Assembly (NCBI GenBank): GCA_951799445.1
Contig: OX637289.1
Span: forward strand, 8,337,321 to 8,401,320
Source of the DNA: Pseudisothecium myosuroides
Taxonomy: Eukaryota; Streptophyta; Bryopsida; Hypnales; Lembophyllaceae
Direction of reading: 5' to 3'
Length of the DNA: 64,000 nucleotides
This document shows positions 59,550 through 64,000 of this stretch, piece by piece. The notes below the pieces were generated by a model, which saw only the letters and a list, made by a program, of their open reading frames with translations, was not told the origin of the DNA and ran no database searches. Each line of letters opens with the position of its first letter. Position 1 is the first letter of the stretch. The translations under genes and the position numbers were made by a program.

Positions 59550-60326
59550 CTAGAGGGCAAGGCACGTGGAATCAAGTGGAGTTTCACGCTCCATCGGAGA
59601 GGAAGGAGGGCGCGCTTGTCGGTGGCGTCGGGGTGGAACTAGCATCCACGTCTCCTGCTGCTCTTGGCAAAAGTAATTCAAACTCCACAGGATATCCAGA
59701 GGACTGCGCTGATCGGAGACGATGCAAGTCTGCATGTTTCCGTCCATGGTCCAGCCTTCACTCCCTGGGCGAACCCAGCACGACACGGTCCTGGTGAATG
59801 GTGTAGAAGAGGTAGGGTTGTCCATGACGCCTAGAATCCAACTGTTTGGTACACATAGAGAATTGTAGCGAGGGCACCACCAGCGAGCCTGCAACAAGGG
59901 CAGTCTAATTGGGAAGTTGTTAGTGGAAACCACAACAAAGACATTCTCCGCCGACGGCACAGTGGTCTGGCTGTTGCCAAACCCAGGCGGTGCCAGTAGC
60001 GACGCAATACTTATCGGAACAGTATCACAAGCTATCCACGAACCCCCTTTTGCTTCCCTGTACACGGATAGCTTGCGGAATCCACTAGATGCCCACGCAC
60101 CAAGATGGACAGAACCCCCCGCCTCCGTGCTCGGTATTGTCTCCACCGCCACAATCCACGCACCTCGTATGCTAGTGTAGGTCGGGGGCATTCGGCCTGT
60201 CCAGAATGACGTTTCAGCAACGTTGTTCACGTCAAGGGTTATCAAAACATCTCCGGTGCGGGGCACGTATGGCGTAGGAGGGACGGACCCCTCCCAAACA
60301 ATGTTTGGTACCAACGGAAGATCCAT
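59550..60326 (-). CDS. Unidentified 258-residue protein
   Basis: An uninterrupted minus-strand frame starting ATG at 60326 (MDLPLVPNIVWEGSVPPTP). It is GC-richer than the surrounding AT-rich DNA. The protein looks beta-rich, with alternating hydrophobic stretches (GDVLITLDVNN, NVFVVVSTNNFPIRLP, SCWVRPG), several Trp residues, and a basic Pro/Arg/Gln-rich tail (PPRRHRQARPPSS). There is no signal peptide or membrane segment and no recognised domain. A beta-sandwich structural protein of a mobile element or virus-like agent is one possibility, but nothing here proves it. It lies beside decayed coding DNA (60330-61200) and 2.3 kb from the integrase, so it may belong to the same element. Confidence 0.5.
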   Translation of the reverse strand: MDLPLVPNIVWEGSVPPTPYVPRTGDVLITLDVNNVAETSFWTGRMPPTYTSIRGAWIVAVETIPSTEAGGSVHLGAWASSGFRKLSVYREAKGGSWIACDTVPISIASLLAPPGFGNSQTTVPSAENVFVVVSTNNFPIRLPLLQARWWCPRYNSLCVPNSWILGVMDNPTSSTPFTRTVSCWVRPGSEGWTMDGNMQTCIVSDQRSPLDILWSLNYFCQEQQETWMLVPPRRHRQARPPSSPMERETPLDSTCLAL

Positions 60327-61200
60327 AATCGCAGCGAAATGAAAGCCTCAACAGGGAGGGCTGGAACGAGAATTCAATCGCCAACCCCAACGCCTTCCTC
60401 TGTGTGGAATTAGCACATGCAGACAGTTTACTTAGCAAAGAAGAGACCGGCTCCTACAGGCACATCATCGTACCTGACCACTTACTTTAAGAACTTCAGA
60501 GAATCATGTGGCTCATCCACAATAGTGGGGAGAAGGCAATGCAATCCTACGAAGCGGTACTTCGATTCCTGTACAACGACAGTGCGTACTGGTCACCCTT
60601 TGAATACCCTCACTAACTAGTACCCACTTCCATGGACTTCAACGTCAACTCCACAATAGGACAGTCACAAAGCGCCCTGGATGTGTCGAAAAATGATGAC
60701 CAGTCCACCATGAAGGACGGTGTTTATTCTTTTAATGTAGCTACCTTGTCTACTTTCGTGCACAGTACATCAGCGTACTTCTACCCCATCGGTAGATAGC
60801 GTCGACATGTATACGAAGTTTAGCTCGTCCTTTACAGTAGCCCTTAGCTGTCAAACACCACTCATTATATTCATTGGAATGTGTTACCCACGTTGCTCTT
60901 TGGTTATGTGGGGTACTGTACCATAGCCCTGGCACCTTTGTCAGTGGCTCCTCAAAATATGATTGCCTGAAGGGAATTCCCCGTATATATGCCGTCCCCT
61001 ACCGCGTGTCAACTTCGACTCCAAGATCGTCGTCAGGGATATGGCCAGGACTGCAGCCATCGCCCTTGCCATGTTTGCACATAAGTAGGACGAAATATCT
61101 ATGCGATTACGGACGGGAATCATTTGATCCTGTGCTTGTGTATATTATATACATCTGTCTGTTGAGTGCGTTCAGGACGTCGGAACTCATCCGGACCCGG
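60327..61200. pseudogene. Decayed coding DNA, strand uncertain
   Basis: Several stretches look protein-coding but are broken by stops and frameshifts. On the plus strand: ELAHADSLLSKEETGSYRHI, MQSYEAVLRFLYND and VNFDSKIVVRDMARTAAIAL. On the minus strand: GIPFRQSYFEEPLTKVPG and RATWVTHSNEYNEWC. Codon texture is plausible on both strands, so I cannot choose. No domain recognised. Confidence 0.3.
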
Positions 61201-62072
61201 TTATCCACCTTTGGGCAGAATCCTCTAGAGAGTATACGTGATTTTTACTTAACTCCAAGCAGTCATATGAGCTTTGTGAACTGAAGTTCTTACAATGACA
61301 TTTTTTCTACCAGCTGTTGGTTATTTGCAGCTCACAACTCCATGCTTGGCGAGTGGAACTCATATAAGAGCTCAAAATCCATCACCCAGGTACTGGTGAT
61401 GCAACCTGGCGGACAGCATGCTCTCAATGGGACACTGCGATCGCAAACGGGTGTACTCTCAAAGGCTTAGACATTGACTTTCGTTCATTTGCAGTAATGT
61501 ACTGTACATCAACAATTGTACATTGTACTTCGGAAATGCTGATTTCCTCGTCCCCGTAGTTGGAGGTTCACAACGAACTTACTAAGTCAGATAAATTCAT
61601 ACATGGAATTTGGATAGCCTTGGTCAGAAAACCCTACAACCTCAGGACTTTAAAGGCAATAAGCTTCTTGAAAAGAGATAAATTTGGATTCATGTTATGT
61701 GACGTCAACCATGAGCCATTCCAGATATGACAAAAAAAACAATCTGGTCGTTTCAAAAGAAATCTCATCTGTTATGAACTTGATCCTTTATATATATTTC
61801 TTATCGGGGAGCGTGAAGTTGACCTCGAAGTGGTACTAACTCAGGAAGGTTATTGCTCATGTTGACAAAACAAGCTGCATGGGAAACATACAGCTGTCTA
61901 ACACAATCGGTACAAGCCTCAACAAATGCTATGAAAACCACCTCAATGAATCGCGAATCACTCAAACATTGACATGTACTACAGAGAGGATTCCGCTAGC
62001 ACGTTACATATCAACATCTTGGACGCAAAAATTTGATACAGGGCTTTGCTAATCTTCAAGTGTGCTTCCAAT
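61201..62072. other. No gene recognised
   Basis: Intermediate base composition, short ORFs only. Nothing recognisable. Confidence 0.4.
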
Positions 62073-62276
62073 ATGGGAATTCTCCCAATTTTTGCTCCTC
62101 TAGCTCTACCCATGGTCATAATCAGTTACGTAGGCGCTACAGAGCTGGACATCTCTTTCTACGAGTTCAGTTGTCCAGACGCTCTCGCGATTGTGCAGCG
62201 TGGTATGCACTCAACCATGCAAGAGGATCGTCATACGCCAGCATCCCTGCTACGGCTCCATGACTGTTTTGTGAAT
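62073..62276 (+). pseudogene. Class III peroxidase N-terminal fragment
   Basis: Starts with a signal-peptide-like segment (MGILPIFAPLALPMVIISYV), then ELDISFYEFSCPDALAIVQR and SLLRLHDCFVN. These match the first exon of secreted plant heme peroxidases (FY..SCP.A..IV and RLHFHDCFVN). Two residues, including one His of the RLHFHDC motif, are missing, consistent with a 6-bp deletion between repeated CAT codons; catalytic geometry would be lost. Similarity stops at 62276 and no later peroxidase exon follows. It is probably a captured or abandoned fragment next to the integrase. Confidence 0.7.
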
Positions 62277-62665
62277 CTAAACCAACAGAATGAACCTCCA
62301 TTAAAACCCATTTTTGCACGTTCTCTGATAGTTCAGCAACTTCGTAGGAGAAAAGACTGCAACGCCCAACGTCCGAGCGGCAATCTGTCTTCTGGATACT
62401 TCTTGCTGCAGGAAACGGGGTCCGCCTTCCGAGCACGGCGAGTGTGGGTGAGTTCCATCTATATGCTCACCTTTTGATAAGTGGCTTCGGGGATTACTGT
62501 ATTCGATGGGGGAGACGTTAGGAACCCTAAACTGTAATGCGCAGTTGCAAGTTGTCTGTTGTAGTGGTCTGCAATCCCTTTTGTACCCGTAAACTGCCAC
62601 CCTACCTTCCTAATGCTGAAGCGCCGTAACGTGTCCTACTGCAGGTTACTCCCAGTACGCACACA
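62277..62665. other. Spacer before the integrase gene
   Basis: GC-richer DNA with no recognisable domain. An intron acceptor (TACTGCAG at 62638-62645) precedes the integrase start, so an upstream exon may lie here. Confidence 0.35.
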
Positions 62666-64000
62666 ATGGAAGTAGATTTAGAAGGCTGGCTTGGGGTGGA
62701 AGACGACAATCTTTCAGAAACCTCTGGGGAGAGCATGGATGAAGCGGATGTAGGAGAGGATCATATTCACATACTGGAGCACGTTCTATTGGATCATGTT
62801 GAGGATCGTCTGAATCGAGGCGAGCACTTCTCGGCAATAGCGACATCACTCGGATTAACACGGAAGGTCCTGTCTGGCCGATTATTCAGCTTAGGGTGGG
62901 AAGGCGTGTATCACAATTTGTCGCCAGAGGAGTGTAGGGATGCTATCCTGTTTGTTGTCCCGCTCGATCGTGGCGGTGTGAACTGGGAAATCCGTCATGC
63001 ACAGTCTCTGCTTAGGAAGGAGCTTAAACTTCGATTGCCTCGCCAACTTGTGCGCGACGTGCTCCACGCCATGCAACCAAGTCATATGCGTAGGAGGGAA
63101 GTGAGACTCCTGTTCCGTGGGCAATACGACGTGATAGAACCAATGGTTCTGTAGCATATGGATTGTGAGTCGCTCTTGAACCCTATACAAAGTTGGGGCC
63201 CAATTTCGCTGAATTGACGCTTGTCCATTTAACCCCCCTGTCCAAAGTCTGTATAGGAAGCTCTAAAAAATAGATGAACATTGTATTTTGAAAACGGTGC
63301 CTCCAATGCGCCAGACGCCGAAACCCTAAAGCATACCTGAGTTGACATTGCAGGAGGAAATGCCCTACTTGTTGTTTGCCCCGAACCCTGACCGTAAACA
63401 CTAACGCAAGTGGGCTTCCTCTGTGCATCCCTTTGTGTCGTCAAGCTTACGACAAGTTGGCAAAGTGGAAGTTCAGAATTCACGAAGGGATTGATGGAGC
63501 ATCGCATTACGTGTTGTGGTGCGAAGTGGCAACGGACAAGCTGGCAACCACCATTTTCAAAGGGTATAAGGTAGCGGTTGACTTATATGGGCACCCTATC
63601 CGCATTTGGTCCGACTATGCGGCTGAACACAGCTTGGTACGCGAAGACCAGGAACGGGCTCGTCCAGAGGTAGTAAAACCATTCCTAACAGGGTCATCGG
63701 TTCATAACCAGGTATGCCATCAAGAAACCCTTCGAATCTTGTTCGTGAACTTCTAATTCCATTGTCAATTTCCCCTAAGCATGATCGATGTCATTGCAGA
63801 GGATTGAACATTTCTGGGGCCAGGTATGGAAGAAGATTGCGTGGTTCTACCACTCCCTATTCACTGCCATGTGCAACCATAACCTTCTTGACTTGAATAA
63901 TGTATGGCACATGAGCTCATTGCACATGGTGTTCTTCCCTTTGATCCAAGACGACGTGGACCGCCACATTCTTGCATGGAACAATCACAGGCTGCGGAAG
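62666..64000 (+). pseudogene. Intron-containing IS3-like DDE integrase/transposase (DD34E), 3' end outside
   Basis: Exon 1, 62666-63164, encodes an acidic start and a helix-turn-helix-like region (SAIATSLGLTRKVLSGRLFS, then RRREVRLLFRGQYDV). Exon 2 is 63446-63711 and exon 3 is 63800 to the edge. Phases agree; the exon 2 acceptor is the less usual CAAG. The catalytic core reads HMD, KWKFRIHEGIDGASHYVLW, then IRIWSD, then TGSSVHNQ joined to RIEHFWGQVWKKIAWF. Spacing is D-56-D-34-E, as in IS3-type integrases and the eukaryotic integrase-core proteins of IS3-like DNA transposons. A TAG at 63152-63154 sits where the family has Trp before His-x-Asp (TGG to TAG), so this copy is probably inactive. 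Everything else in the core is intact. Confidence 0.8.

Noticed and set aside
60874..61284. 136-codon plus-strand frame
   Set aside because: It overlaps coding-like text in other frames on both strands, has no domain, and is rich in Ser and Cys in the way shadow frames are.

Overview
The window is nuclear DNA of a land plant, most likely a seedless one (bryophyte or other early-diverging lineage). Its intron-containing genes have GT-AG exons, including a galacturonosyltransferase of the pectin-synthesis type and a Dof-like plant zinc finger. They sit in long, very AT-rich non-coding stretches full of DNA transposons. The lineage is an inference: TTAA-flanked piggyBac-like elements and an IS3-like DDE integrase would be odd in a flowering plant, but nothing here fixes the species.

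Region by region. 1-4.1 kb: a GAUT1-like gene on the minus strand, running off the left edge. 5.7-9.7 kb: MITEs and a repeat-bearing Dof-like fragment. 12.3-18.9 kb: two convergent, well-preserved genes, an inositol-monophosphatase-family phosphatase (+, 10 exons) and a WD40 protein (-). 20-34 kb: a repeat-only region. It holds nested TTAA-flanked elements of about 930 bp, two more copies forming a large inverted repeat, four intact members and two remnants of a CATTAG-ended MITE family (shared with 5.7-9.7 kb and 53.5 kb), a 2.25-kb CACTA-like element and a pogo/Emigrant-like MITE. 34.8-38.9 kb: a LINE 3' end with target-site duplication, a GC-rich islet and a small HMA/ferredoxin-fold gene.

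39-50 kb is a GC-richer accessory block. Two paralogous genes encode about 600-residue gag/transposon-like proteins and are packed with TCCGGA motifs. They lie beside and inside a decayed HECT-domain ubiquitin ligase gene that still shows its catalytic-Cys motif and a SUMO-interaction-like motif. 50-58 kb returns to AT-rich DNA with a 49-bp satellite and a split, decayed 2-oxoglutarate/Fe(II) oxygenase resembling the TET/JBP family, with a U1-like zinc finger upstream. 58-64 kb has a perfect hairpin, an uninterrupted 258-codon ORF of unknown function, decayed coding DNA, a class III peroxidase fragment and an intron-containing integrase with D-56-D-34-E spacing that runs off the right edge.

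The GAUT, phosphatase, WD40 and HMA-like genes look like resident host genes, with no sign that they work together. The HECT gene, the integrase, the gag-like proteins and the oxygenase look like cargo of mobile elements. In several of them an otherwise continuous frame is cut only by TAG or TGA codons, which fits methylation-driven C-to-T decay.
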